Both the position numbers and the translations under genes were made by a program. From positions 248,001-312,000 of the forward strand of contig NZ_KK211101.1 in assembly GCF_000620305.1 (NCBI RefSeq): a stretch of DNA of 64,000 bases, in the 5' to 3' direction. This document shows positions 53,227 through 61,321 of the stretch, piece by piece. The notes beneath the pieces are model-generated. The model ran no database searches. It was not told the DNA's origin and saw only the letters and a program-made list of their open reading frames with translations. This DNA is from Desulfitibacter alkalitolerans DSM 16504 (GTDB taxonomy: Bacteria > Bacillota > DSM-16504 > Desulfitibacterales > Desulfitibacteraceae). Position 1 is the stretch's first letter. Every line of letters begins with the position of its first letter.

Positions 53227-53985
53227 ATGAGAGCAATTACGGAAACAGAACTCAGAGATGAGTTTAGAAAATCTGAGTTCACTTCCTATACTCTCCCGGA
53301 AGGCTGCCGGCTGACTCCTGCTGCAGCCCAATTCTTAAGTGAACGGAGAATTCCTGTTCACACCGCATCTCTGCAAACGGGGAGGGGCAAGGGACAAAGC
53401 AAGCCTCTTCAAACAGGTGGAACCGAAGGCCGCAAAACTTATTCTGTGAATGATTTTAAAGGAGTCAAACCGGAGCATATGACCCATATCAATGGCAACA
53501 CTCTGGTTCTGAAAAATCATCCCAGGATTAAATTCCGGGGCAAACTTGATACCTTTGAAGCCTTAGTGATTAACGCCATCGTTGATATTGAAGGAGTTGG
53601 GTATCAGGAGTTAGGAAGAGATCTGCGGGAAATATTGGATTTTGTCAGGCAGATACTTCGAGCCGAGGTAAAAGATGAGCCCTTGGAAGCCATCAGTTTT
53701 CACGGATGGTCTCCCGAGGAAATCAGGGATCGGTCTCATTATCCCCAAAAGTATTTTGGTGTAAATCACCTGCTCCCGAGTCCCGGACAGGGTGCTTTGA
53801 TGGCAAAGCTAAACTACCTGAGAACCCAGGTACGGGAACTGGAATTGGCTGCCATGGATGCCTTTGCCGTTACTCCGGAACAGGTGGAACGGGAAGACAT
53901 TCTTCAAGGCTTGAACAGGTTAAGCAGTCTGATTTATATTATGATGGTTCAACTAATATCCGGTCATTACCGGGTAGGTTGTTGA
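53227..53985 (+). CDS. eutT: EutT-like corrinoid adenosyltransferase
   Basis: A 252-aa protein that should make adenosylcobalamin for the lyase from reduced cobalamin and ATP. N-terminal TETELRDEFRKSEFTSYTLPEG, then HPRIKFRGKLDTFEALVINA (near 97-116) and a helical C-terminal part with LRTQVRELELAAMDAF. The fold is that of EutT/PduO-type enzymes. The Cys-rich metal motif (HX11CCxxC) of Salmonella EutT is absent, so this belongs to the metal-independent kind. It precedes eutJ and works with the PduS-like reductase encoded downstream. Confidence 0.82.
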   Translation: MRAITETELRDEFRKSEFTSYTLPEGCRLTPAAAQFLSERRIPVHTASLQTGRGKGQSKPLQTGGTEGRKTYSVNDFKGVKPEHMTHINGNTLVLKNHPRIKFRGKLDTFEALVINAIVDIEGVGYQELGRDLREILDFVRQILRAEVKDEPLEAISFHGWSPEEIRDRSHYPQKYFGVNHLLPSPGQGALMAKLNYLRTQVRELELAAMDAFAVTPEQVEREDILQGLNRLSSLIYIMMVQLISGHYRVGC

Positions 53986-54004
53986 TTAGATAGGAGATAG
54001 AGAC

Positions 54005-54841
54005 ATGGACTTCTTAAAGGATGCCAACCAGCTGATTAAAAGGTTTGAAGATACTATTACCCACCCTGGAGAGGTGAAAAAAGGGACGAAGCTTTATACA
54101 GGAGTGGACTTAGGTACGGCTTATATCGTACTTGCGGTAGTAGACGATAACGGTCAACCGGTTACCGGTGCCATGCGGTATGCTGAAGTAGTTAAAGATG
54201 GATTAGTCGTAGATTTCGTGGGAGCATCGAGAATTGTCAAAGAACTAAAAGCCGGAATTGAAGAAAAGCTGGGAAGGGAACTTGAAACAGCAGCGGCGGC
54301 CTATCCACCAGGTACGGCCGGTGGTGATCAAAAAGCCATTAAATATGTGGCGGAAGGAGCCGGTTTTGATGTTGCTGCCTTAGTTGATGAACCGACTGCT
54401 GCCAACCAGGTCTTAGGGATCAAGGACGGAGCAGTAGTAGATATCGGCGGTGGGACCACCGGAGTTGCCGTGTTGAAGGACGGGGAAGTGATTTATGTAG
54501 CGGATGAACCTACAGGAGGAACCCACTTCAGCCTGGTGGTTGCCGGAGCCTACGGCATATCCTTTAGTGAAGCCGAAAAATTAAAGACTAACCCGGAACG
54601 GCAAAAGGAATTGTTTCCGGTGTTAAAGCCGGTAATGGAAAAGGTAGCATCAATTATTGGCAGGCATATTCAGAAGTTTCATGTTGACAATGTGTATCTT
54701 GCAGGCGGGACCAGCTGTTTTCCGGGAATAGAAACGATTGTGGAAAAAGAAATAGGGGTATCTACCTGGAAACCGGATAATCCTTTCTTGGTAACTCCTA
54801 TGGGTATTGCACTTAGTGCGCTAAAGAGTCGGGAGGTTTAA
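54005..54841 (+). CDS. eutJ: EutJ Hsp70-like chaperone
   Basis: A 278-aa actin/Hsp70-fold ATPase: LYTGVDLGTAYIVLAVVDDN (phosphate 1), AAYPPGTAGGDQKAI, DEPTAANQVLG, VVDIGGGTTGVAVLKDG (phosphate 2), and VYLAGGTSCFPGIE (adenosine motif). There is no substrate-binding domain. EutJ is proposed to assist folding or assembly of eut proteins. It starts 19 bases after eutT and ends three bases before the next shell gene. Confidence 0.92.
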   Translation: MDFLKDANQLIKRFEDTITHPGEVKKGTKLYTGVDLGTAYIVLAVVDDNGQPVTGAMRYAEVVKDGLVVDFVGASRIVKELKAGIEEKLGRELETAAAAYPPGTAGGDQKAIKYVAEGAGFDVAALVDEPTAANQVLGIKDGAVVDIGGGTTGVAVLKDGEVIYVADEPTGGTHFSLVVAGAYGISFSEAEKLKTNPERQKELFPVLKPVMEKVASIIGRHIQKFHVDNVYLAGGTSCFPGIETIVEKEIGVSTWKPDNPFLVTPMGIALSALKSREV

Positions 54842-54844
54842 ACC

Positions 54845-55150
54845 GTGGCGGTAAAAATCCAGTTTATCAAATCCCCTTCTCCCGGGACCATGGCCATTCT
54901 GGCCCGGAGGAGAACAGGAAACCCTGATGCTCTGCCCAACCCAGGCGCCGTGGGACTAGTACAGGGGGCCCTGGCAGATATGATTACCGCAGCAGATGTG
55001 GCCGAAAAAGCAGCCCAGGTTGAGGTCGAGGAAATACGCGGTGTTTGCCCCCAACACGTAACCTTGATTGCAATTTTTGGTGATATCGCTGATGTAGACG
55101 CTGCTCTAAAAGCCGTAACCGAATTTTTTGCTTCCGATAACAAAGAGTAA
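54845..55150 (+). CDS. Divergent BMC shell protein with GrpU-like G-V-C-P-Q motif
   Basis: A 101-aa protein with GTG start. The second half is a BMC core (GAVGLVQGALADMITAADVAEKAA, then LIAIFGDIADVDAALKAV), while the N-terminal part (IQFIKSPSPGTMAILARRR) suggests a permuted domain. Residues 66-70 read G-V-C-P-Q. I associate the G-x-C-P-Q pattern with GrpU shell proteins of glycyl-radical microcompartments, which bind an Fe-S cluster in the pore. Its place beside eutN, pduS and pduT fits a redox shell role. Not a standard EutS (that is at 47889). The family is moderately sure; the cluster is inferred. Confidence 0.75.
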   Translation: MAVKIQFIKSPSPGTMAILARRRTGNPDALPNPGAVGLVQGALADMITAADVAEKAAQVEVEEIRGVCPQHVTLIAIFGDIADVDAALKAVTEFFASDNKE

Positions 55151-55183
55151 GGCGTTTGCCGAGGAAAAGCGGGGTGATTATTG

Positions 55184-55462
55184 ATGATAATCGGCAGAGT
55201 GATCAACAGCATTTGGTCTACCCGGAAGGATGAATCCTTAGTGGGAGCTAAGCTGATGATTGTCCAGCTTCTGGATACGCCGGAAGAAGGAAAAGGAAAA
55301 ATTATTGTCGCTGTGGATATGATTGGCGCCGGCATAGGGGAAAGAGTACTGATCACTCAGGGTAGTTCCGCCAGAAGGATAGCCGGATTTGAGGATGCCC
55401 CTATTGATTCGGTAATTGTGGGAATTATTGATGAGAACCAGCCGGAAGTCTCGTTGAGGTGA
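55184..55462 (+). CDS. eutN: EutN pentameric vertex protein
   Basis: A 92-aa BMC-P (EutN/CcmL) protein that caps the vertices of the shell. Segments: IIGRVINSIWSTRKDESLVGAKLMIV, VDMIGAGIGERVLITQGSSARRI, IDSVIVGIIDE. ATG 55184 is chosen over TTG 55181 by spacing from GGGGTGA. It is the only vertex protein in the locus, so it must serve the whole shell. Four bases separate it from pduS. Confidence 0.93.
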   Translation: MIIGRVINSIWSTRKDESLVGAKLMIVQLLDTPEEGKGKIIVAVDMIGAGIGERVLITQGSSARRIAGFEDAPIDSVIVGIIDENQPEVSLR

Positions 55463-55466
55463 TGTT

Positions 55467-56807
55467 ATGCATGAGGAAATTGTAAGACAAATAAAGGATG
55501 CAGGAGTAGTTGGGGCAGGGGGAGCAGGCTTTCCCACCCATATAAAAGTCAATGCTTCTGCAGACCATGTGATCGTAAATGGAGCGGAATGTGAACCTCT
55601 CCTCAGGGTAGACCAACAATTAATGGCTGCAATGGCCGACCGTTTGGTCAAAGGGATTGAAGCAGCGATGAAGGCCACCGGTGCACACTTAGGAACTATT
55701 GCTCTAAAAGGAAAATATCATGATGCCATTGAAGCTTTGGAAAAAGCAATTGCAGGTAAACCTATCAAGTTGTTTATTTTAGGAGACTTCTACCCCGCAG
55801 GTGATGAGCATGTTACGGTTTATGAGGTAGTAGGAAAGATTATTCCGGAGGGCGGCATTCCTCTGAAAGTTGGCTGTGTTGTCAACAATGTAGAAACGTT
55901 AATCAATGTGGCTGATGCTCTGGAAGGATGCCCTGTTACGGATACCTATCTCACGATTACGGGAGAGGTACCAAAACCTATTACCGTAAAACTGCCTATT
56001 GGTACTCCCATTGCCGAGGCCCTTGCTCTGGCGGGACAAACAAATATGGGCGGCAAACTTCTGGTGGAAGGCGGACCAATGATGGGTAAGGTGGTAGAAG
56101 ATTTTTCCCAACCTATCACCAAAACTACCAAGGGACTGATTGTTCTGGCAGAAGACCATCCGATGATTCAAAAACGGAATATGTCTATGGCACACATTAT
56201 TAAGCAGGCGAAAGCTGCCTGTATTCAGTGTATGCGATGCACGGATATGTGTCCCAGGCATATGCTGGGCCACCGGTTGAGCCCACACAGGATCATGAGG
56301 GGGCTGAATTATTTTGAAGGTGACCAGGATGTAATGAAAATGGCATTAAGCTGTACCGAATGCGGGGCATGCGAATATGCGTGCAATATGATGCTGCTTT
56401 CACCCCGCCGGGTAAATGGATTGCTTAAGCAAGAATTCGGCAAGAAGGGGATTAAGCCCACTCCTCCTTCTAAGCCGGAAGCAGCTGTTCCATCCCGGGA
56501 ATTTATGAAGATTCCTGTAAAACGTTTGGTTTCTTCTTTGGGATTGGCGACGTATAATGTAGCCGCCCCACTGGTGGAAACAGGTTTTACTCCTAAAAAG
56601 GTTTTCATACCCCTCCGGCAGCACATTGGGGCACCTGCTCAACCTATCGTGAAAGTAGGGCAGCGGGTAGAACGAGGATCCTTAATCGGGGCAATTCCTG
56701 AGGGAGCCATGGGTGCCAACGTTCATGCCAGTATCAGCGGCATAGTACGGGAAATTTCCCAAAATATTGTGATTGAAGCAGACGGGGATGGAGGTGGAAA
56801 ACAATGA
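55467..56807 (+). CDS. pduS: PduS-like Fe-S flavoprotein (cobalamin reductase / electron carrier)
   Basis: A 446-aa RnfC-like protein. The N-terminal flavin/NADH-binding part has VVGAGGAGFPTHIKVN and NGAECEPLLRVDQ; an SLBB-type domain follows (~170-215). Two 4Fe-4S motifs are CIQCMRCTDMCPRH (near 251) and CTECGACEYACNM (near 296), and a C-terminal barrel-like domain ends it. In pdu systems PduS reduces cobalamin for the adenosyltransferase and binds the shell protein PduT. The pduT gene overlaps it by four bases here. It is unusual in eut loci of enteric type and may also oxidise NADH in the lumen. Confidence 0.9.
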   Translation: MHEEIVRQIKDAGVVGAGGAGFPTHIKVNASADHVIVNGAECEPLLRVDQQLMAAMADRLVKGIEAAMKATGAHLGTIALKGKYHDAIEALEKAIAGKPIKLFILGDFYPAGDEHVTVYEVVGKIIPEGGIPLKVGCVVNNVETLINVADALEGCPVTDTYLTITGEVPKPITVKLPIGTPIAEALALAGQTNMGGKLLVEGGPMMGKVVEDFSQPITKTTKGLIVLAEDHPMIQKRNMSMAHIIKQAKAACIQCMRCTDMCPRHMLGHRLSPHRIMRGLNYFEGDQDVMKMALSCTECGACEYACNMMLLSPRRVNGLLKQEFGKKGIKPTPPSKPEAAVPSREFMKIPVKRLVSSLGLATYNVAAPLVETGFTPKKVFIPLRQHIGAPAQPIVKVGQRVERGSLIGAIPEGAMGANVHASISGIVREISQNIVIEADGDGGGKQ

Positions 56808-57352
56808 TTCGAGCCATTGGATTAGTAGAGTTTAACAGTGTTGCCAAAGGAATTGAAAGCGCAGATGCCATGCTCAAAACCGGCCAGGTGAACATCATTG
56901 TCAGCCGTCCTATTTGTCCAGGAAAGTATATAACGCTGGTCTGGGGAGATGTGGCTGCAGTGGAAAGTGCGGTTAAAGCCGGTATTGCGAAAGGTGATGT
57001 AAACGTGGTAGATGACTTTATCCTGCCGAATGTACATCCTCAGGTGATTCCCGCTTGCTCTGCAGGAAATCCCGTTGTTGAGGTTCAATCCTTAGGGATT
57101 ATCGAAACTTTCTCCGTTGCGGCGATGATCGTAGCGGCAGACGCGGCAGTAAAAGCCGGGGAAGTTGACCTCATTGAAATTCGCTTAGGTATGGGTCTTG
57201 GCGGAAAGAGCTTTACTACTTTAACCGGTGATGTAGCCGCGGTGAAATCGGCTGTCGAGGCCGGCGCCAAAACGGCATCCGATAAAGGACTGCTTGTTCA
57301 GCAGGTAGTAATCCCCTCCCCCCATAAAAATTTGATTCCAAGTATTGTTTAA
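56804..57352 (+). CDS. pduT: PduT-like tandem-BMC Fe-S shell protein
   Basis: A 182-aa protein with two BMC domains (AIGLVEFNSVAKGIESADAM at the start and SLGIIETFSVAAMIVAADAA near 96). Cys38, in SRPICPGKY, is exactly at the position that binds a pore 4Fe-4S cluster in characterised PduT trimers. It would conduct electrons through the shell, with PduS as partner inside; the two genes overlap. The ATG lies in the pduS stop. Confidence 0.92.
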   Translation: MIRAIGLVEFNSVAKGIESADAMLKTGQVNIIVSRPICPGKYITLVWGDVAAVESAVKAGIAKGDVNVVDDFILPNVHPQVIPACSAGNPVVEVQSLGIIETFSVAAMIVAADAAVKAGEVDLIEIRLGMGLGGKSFTTLTGDVAAVKSAVEAGAKTASDKGLLVQQVVIPSPHKNLIPSIV

Positions 57353-57492
57353 AAGCAATTGACAATGAACAATTGACAATTGACTAATGGATGGAATCAT
57401 GTATGATCCTTGTTTTACGTGTCCACGTGTCCACGTGTCCACGGCTCTTTGATTTCCAGCATTGTATAAAATTTTATCAAGGAGGTGAAAAA
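57353..57492 (+). repeat. Short direct repeats between pduT and eutQ
   Basis: Repeats of CAATTGACAA type lie at 57356-57384, and three tandem copies of CGTGTCCA at 57418-57441. No gene is seen. The pattern looks like a small intergenic repeat insertion in the operon. Confidence 0.5.
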
Positions 57493-58167
57493 GTGAAGAC
57501 ATTGATTTCGGTGAATGAAATTAAGAGTCTCGCTGGTGCGGGAAAAAAGGTTCTTTATTTGGAACCGGGCACTATAATCACACCTGCGGCCAGAGATGCC
57601 GCAAATGAATGGGGAATCACCATTAAAAACGGTCCGGCTCCCCAGGAACCGGAAGTTTGTTGTCAGCCGGTTAAGGAGGAAACAACTTTGGCAAGTGAAC
57701 CTGTCGTTTCATCGGTCAGCCCGGAGATGATCTCAAGAATTGTGATGGAAGTAATGGCAAAGCTCCCCCAATTTTGTATGCCGGAAATAGTAAAGGAAGT
57801 GGACCCCAAGAGCGGTTTTTGCCTGGTTAAAGGAAATACGGTAGCATGTGACACCTTTGACACCGGCAATCCAAAGGATAAAGTGGGAATTAAAGAGATC
57901 CTTACCCGAAGAGAAAGTCCCAATATGGCCACCGGTTTTATGACCATGGAAAAGTCATCTTTTGACTGGCACCTGGGGTATGAAGAAATTGATTATGTTG
58001 TGGAAGGTACTCTGGAGTTTATTGTTAACGGCAAAAAGTTTACCGGACATGCCGGAGATGTTTTCTACATTCCTGCAGGTACCGACGTGACTTTCACCAC
58101 ACCTGACAAATGTAAATTCTTTTTTGTTACCTATCCGGCCAACTGGGCCGATTTATCCGGAAAATAA
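57493..58167 (+). CDS. eutQ: EutQ, cupin-domain protein (acetate kinase-like)
   Basis: A 224-aa protein starting at GTG 57493 behind AAGGAGGTG. The N-terminal domain (1-100) has KTLISVNEIKSLAGAGKKVL and a helix EMISRIVMEVMAKLPQF that may target it to the shell. The C-terminal cupin (~115-224) has SSFDWHLGYEEIDYVVEGTL and GDVFYIPAGTDVTFTTP with its metal-binding His/Glu set. EutQ is required for anaerobic ethanolamine use in Salmonella and has acetate kinase activity. The AT-rich module carries only the N-domain (43210). Confidence 0.9.
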   Translation: MKTLISVNEIKSLAGAGKKVLYLEPGTIITPAARDAANEWGITIKNGPAPQEPEVCCQPVKEETTLASEPVVSSVSPEMISRIVMEVMAKLPQFCMPEIVKEVDPKSGFCLVKGNTVACDTFDTGNPKDKVGIKEILTRRESPNMATGFMTMEKSSFDWHLGYEEIDYVVEGTLEFIVNGKKFTGHAGDVFYIPAGTDVTFTTPDKCKFFFVTYPANWADLSGK

Positions 58168-58198
58168 CATTTAAAAAATTTAAGGAGGAATTTTTATT

Positions 58199-58495
58199 AT
58201 GACAAGTGCATTAGGAATGATCGAAACCAAAGGTTTAGTAGGAGCAATTGAAGCAGCAGATGCCATGGTAAAAGCGGCTAACGTTTATTTAATCGGTAAG
58301 GTACACGTAGGTGGCGGACTTGTTACTGTTATGGTTCGGGGAGATGTTGGCGCTGTTAAAGCTGCTACCGATGCAGGTGCTGCTGCAGCTCAAAGAGTAG
58401 GAGAGCTGATCTCCGTCCACGTAATTCCCAGGCCCCATGCTGATGTAGAAATGATTCTTCCTGATGATTACAAAAAGTACGTTAAGGCTGAATAA
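58199..58495 (+). CDS. eutM: EutM hexameric shell protein, copy 3
   Basis: A 98-aa BMC-H tile with pore loop KVHVGGGLV and tail [10 protein letters not shown]. Closest to copy 1 in the pore and to copy 2 in the tail. AAGGAGG ribosome site. It precedes the eutK-like gene, mirroring the eutM-eutK pairing seen in other loci. Confidence 0.95.
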   Translation: MTSALGMIETKGLVGAIEAADAMVKAANVYLIGKVHVGGGLVTVMVRGDVGAVKAATDAGAAAAQRVGELISVHVIPRPHADVEMILPDDYKKYVKAE

Positions 58496-58521
58496 GACCG
58501 GCCAACAAAGGGGTTGAGCAG

Positions 58522-59166
58522 ATGAAGCAGCAAGCGCTGGGGATGATTGAAACAAGGGGTTTGGTTCCTGCTATCGAAGCAGCGGATGCAGGTGTGAAAG
58601 CCGCTAATGTGAAATTGGTAGGATATGAAATAGTCCAAGGCGGTTTAGTTATGGTTGCTTTTGTCGGTGATGTGGCCGCCGTACAGGCAAGTGTTAGTGC
58701 GGGCAGTGCCGCTGCCGGTAAAATTGGTACTGTCATCAGTGAACATGTTATCCCCAGGCCGGAAGCTGACCTCAGGATGGTATTCAAAGGGAAATCTGTA
58801 AAACCGGAAAATGATCCTCCCCGGCCGGATCCGGAAGGTGACGAACCGGGAGGCAAAAATGATGATGGGGAAACAGTTTCTGACTCTCAGGCAGATGTGG
58901 AACAAACAGGATTGATTTTGGGCCAGGAAGATTCGGAACCTGGCCCGGGACCCTCCTCAGGGAAAGAAGAAAATGAAGAAAACGAATCCACCGGAGGTCA
59001 AGAAAGTACCGGAGATCCAACCGATTTGGACTCAATGACAGTTGGGGAGCTCAGGAGATTGGCCAGGAAAACTCCGGGTATTGCCATACATGGCCGAGAA
59101 ATTTCCCGGGCGAATAAAGAACAGTTAATCAGAGAAATTCTTCGGGCACGAGGCGGGAAGGATTAA
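58522..59166 (+). CDS. eutK: EutK-like BMC protein with C-terminal SAP/Rho-N-like nucleic-acid-binding tail
   Basis: A 214-aa shell protein. Residues 1-88 form a BMC domain (ALGMIETRGLVPAIEAADAG, then VAFVGDVAAVQASVSAG). A long Glu/Pro/Gly-rich linker (~90-170) follows, and the last ~40 residues read MTVGELRRLARKTPGIAIHG plus a second helix, like a SAP or Rho-N helix-extended-loop-helix. E. coli EutK also joins a BMC domain to a helix-turn-helix tail, but of another fold. Nucleic-acid binding is likely by pattern; its purpose is unknown. Confidence 0.8.
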   Translation: MKQQALGMIETRGLVPAIEAADAGVKAANVKLVGYEIVQGGLVMVAFVGDVAAVQASVSAGSAAAGKIGTVISEHVIPRPEADLRMVFKGKSVKPENDPPRPDPEGDEPGGKNDDGETVSDSQADVEQTGLILGQEDSEPGPGPSSGKEENEENESTGGQESTGDPTDLDSMTVGELRRLARKTPGIAIHGREISRANKEQLIREILRARGGKD

Positions 59167-59181
59167 GAAAGGAGCATGAAA

Positions 59182-60627
59182 ATGGCGCTGGACTATGATC
59201 TTAGTTCCATCCAGGAAGCCAGGGATTTGGCCCGAAAAGCCAAAGAAGCCCAGCGGGTTTTGGCCGGCTACTCGCAGCAGCAGATTGACCGGATAGTAGC
59301 CGCCATGAGTGAAGCGGCAGCAGCAAATGCTGAATGGCTGGCCCGGATGGCAGTTGACGAAACCAAATTTGGTATTTTTCAAGACAAAGTAAAGAAAAAC
59401 CTTTTTGCCGCGAAAAATGTTTATGAATATATCAAAGACATGAAAACCGTGGGGATTCTGCATGAAGATCCCCAAAACAAGGTGATTGAAGCCGGGGTTC
59501 CCATGGGAGTAGTGATGGGAATCATTCCTTCCACCAATCCTACATCGACTACTATTTATAAGGCTTTAGTATCCCTTAAAGCAGGTAATGGAATTGTTTT
59601 TGCTCCCCACCCCAATGCCTGCCGGTGCATTAACGCTGCTGCTCAGGTAATGCATGAAGCGGCAGTAAAAGCCGGGGCTCCCGAGGGGATTATCGGATGC
59701 TTAACAAAAGTAACCATGGCTGCAACAGATGAGTTGATGAAACATGATGACATATCCGTAATTTTGGCTACCGGAGGACCTGGCCTGGTGAAAGCGGCGT
59801 ACAGCGCCGGAAAACCGGCCTATGGAGTTGGCGCGGGAAATGCTCCGGTCTTTATTGAGCGCAGCGCCGATATTAAAAAAGCCGTGTCTGACATCATTAC
59901 CGGAAAAACTTTTGATAACGGAGTAATCTGTGCTTCTGAAAATTCGGTTCTCATTGATGAGCCAATCAAGGACAAGGTGATTGCGGAATTTGAAGCACAA
60001 GGGGCGTACTTCCTTTCTAAAGAAGAAGTGGAGAAAGTGAGCCGTGTGGTCATGACCCCTAAGGGCGGAATGAATTCAGCTTTGGTAGGCAAAGGACCTA
60101 AAGTCATTGCTGACAAAGCCGGAATTGCCATTCCGGAGGGTACCCGGATTCTCATTGCTCCCCTGGAAGGATACGGCCCCGGATTCCCTCTGTCTTACGA
60201 AAAGCTGACCACCGTATTAGCCTGTTATGTGGTCAAGGATTGGGAAGAAGCATGCCACCTTGCTATTGAACTTTTGAACCTAATGGGTGCCGGCCATACC
60301 TTTGCCATTCACTCACAGAATGATGAAATTATCAGGGAATTTATCAGAAAGCCTGTGTCCCGGATTTTGGTAAACACTCCTTCTTCCCTTGGGGGAATTG
60401 GGTATACAACCGGCTTAGCCCCGTCTTTAACCCTGGGATGTGGTACTATCGCAGGCAGCAGCACTTCCGATAACGTGACCCCAATGCATTTAATCAACAT
60501 TAAAAGGTTGGCGTACGAAACAAGCAGAGTGGAAACCCGGCCTAAAGCCGATTGCCTGGCAAGCAGTATTTCCGCAGATGATATCGCTGAAGTAGTGAAA
60601 AAAGTTATTGCTGAATTAAAGCGGTAA
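59182..60627 (+). CDS. eutE: EutE acylating acetaldehyde dehydrogenase
   Basis: A 481-aa CoA-acylating aldehyde dehydrogenase turning acetaldehyde, NAD+ and CoA into acetyl-CoA and NADH in the lumen. Segments: GVVMGIIPSTNPTSTTIYKA, the catalytic Cys in NGVICASENSVL (near 250), and a Gly-rich GVGAGNAPVFIE. The last 20 residues (SSISADDIAEVVKKVIAELK) are a clear amphipathic encapsulation helix after a linker, so targeting is C-terminal. ATG 59182 is seven bases from GGAG; ATG 59176 is too close. Confidence 0.92.
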   Translation: MALDYDLSSIQEARDLARKAKEAQRVLAGYSQQQIDRIVAAMSEAAAANAEWLARMAVDETKFGIFQDKVKKNLFAAKNVYEYIKDMKTVGILHEDPQNKVIEAGVPMGVVMGIIPSTNPTSTTIYKALVSLKAGNGIVFAPHPNACRCINAAAQVMHEAAVKAGAPEGIIGCLTKVTMAATDELMKHDDISVILATGGPGLVKAAYSAGKPAYGVGAGNAPVFIERSADIKKAVSDIITGKTFDNGVICASENSVLIDEPIKDKVIAEFEAQGAYFLSKEEVEKVSRVVMTPKGGMNSALVGKGPKVIADKAGIAIPEGTRILIAPLEGYGPGFPLSYEKLTTVLACYVVKDWEEACHLAIELLNLMGAGHTFAIHSQNDEIIREFIRKPVSRILVNTPSSLGGIGYTTGLAPSLTLGCGTIAGSSTSDNVTPMHLINIKRLAYETSRVETRPKADCLASSISADDIAEVVKKVIAELKR

Positions 60628-60658
60628 ACAGCGGCAATGAAAAAGGTAGGTGAGCCGG

Positions 60659-61318
60659 TTGGATAAAGAACAATTGGAACAGATTATCAGAGAAGTGTTA
60701 ACTCAACAGTTAGGAATGAAATGTAAGCAAAATCAGCGGGAAGAGGACGAGAAAAAAATCCCCATTGGCATCTCCAACCGCCATGTCCATCTTTCGGCCC
60801 ATGACCTGGAGATTCTGTTTGGGCGGGATGCCAAACTTACAATATTCAAGGATCTTTCCCAACCTGGACAGTATGCCTGTGAGGAGAAAGTAACCTTAGT
60901 AGGACCTAAAGGAGTCATAGAAAACGTGCGCATATTGGGGCCTACGCGTAAACAAACTCAAGTTGAAATCTCCGTTTCCGATTGCTTTAAGCTGGGAGTA
61001 AGAGCACCCATTAGAGACTCCGGGGATTTGGAAGGATCCGCGGGATTAACCCTGGTAGGTCCGGCAGGATCTGTCACCGTTCCCCAGGGGTGTATTATTG
61101 CGGCACGGCATATTCATATGCATCCCAAAGATGCCGAGGGTTTTGGAGTGAAAGATGGAGACCGGGTTGACGTGCAGTGTTACGGTCCCCGCGGCGTAGT
61201 TTTTTGTGAAGTTTTGGCCCGGGTTAACGAAAATTACAGGTTGGAAATGCATGTCGATATGGATGAAGCAAATGCCGCTTCACTGAAGAATGGAGATTTT
61301 GTCAAGATTGTGAGTTAG
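60659..61318 (+). CDS. pduL: PduL phosphotransacylase
   Basis: A 219-aa zinc-dependent phosphate acetyltransferase converting acetyl-CoA to acetyl phosphate and freeing CoA in the lumen. Two PduL barrels: GISNRHVHLSAHDLEILFG (near 37) and IAARHIHMHPKDAEGFGVKDGD (near 147), each with metal-binding His. The first ~18 residues (LDKEQLEQIIREVLTQQLG) are an encapsulation helix. TTG 60659 is preferred; GTG 60650 is possible. It is the last intact gene of the operon and replaces EutD. Confidence 0.92.
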   Translation: MDKEQLEQIIREVLTQQLGMKCKQNQREEDEKKIPIGISNRHVHLSAHDLEILFGRDAKLTIFKDLSQPGQYACEEKVTLVGPKGVIENVRILGPTRKQTQVEISVSDCFKLGVRAPIRDSGDLEGSAGLTLVGPAGSVTVPQGCIIAARHIHMHPKDAEGFGVKDGDRVDVQCYGPRGVVFCEVLARVNENYRLEMHVDMDEANAASLKNGDFVKIVS

Positions 61319-61321
61319 TCA

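Noticed and set aside
54845-55150. Second EutS
   Set aside because: The permuted BMC look suggested EutS, but the N-terminal strand, the missing GFLDRF bend and the G-V-C-P-Q motif point to a GrpU-like protein.
57418-57441. CRISPR-like repeats (three CGTGTCCA units)
   Set aside because: Units are 8 bp, directly adjacent and without spacers; a simple tandem repeat.
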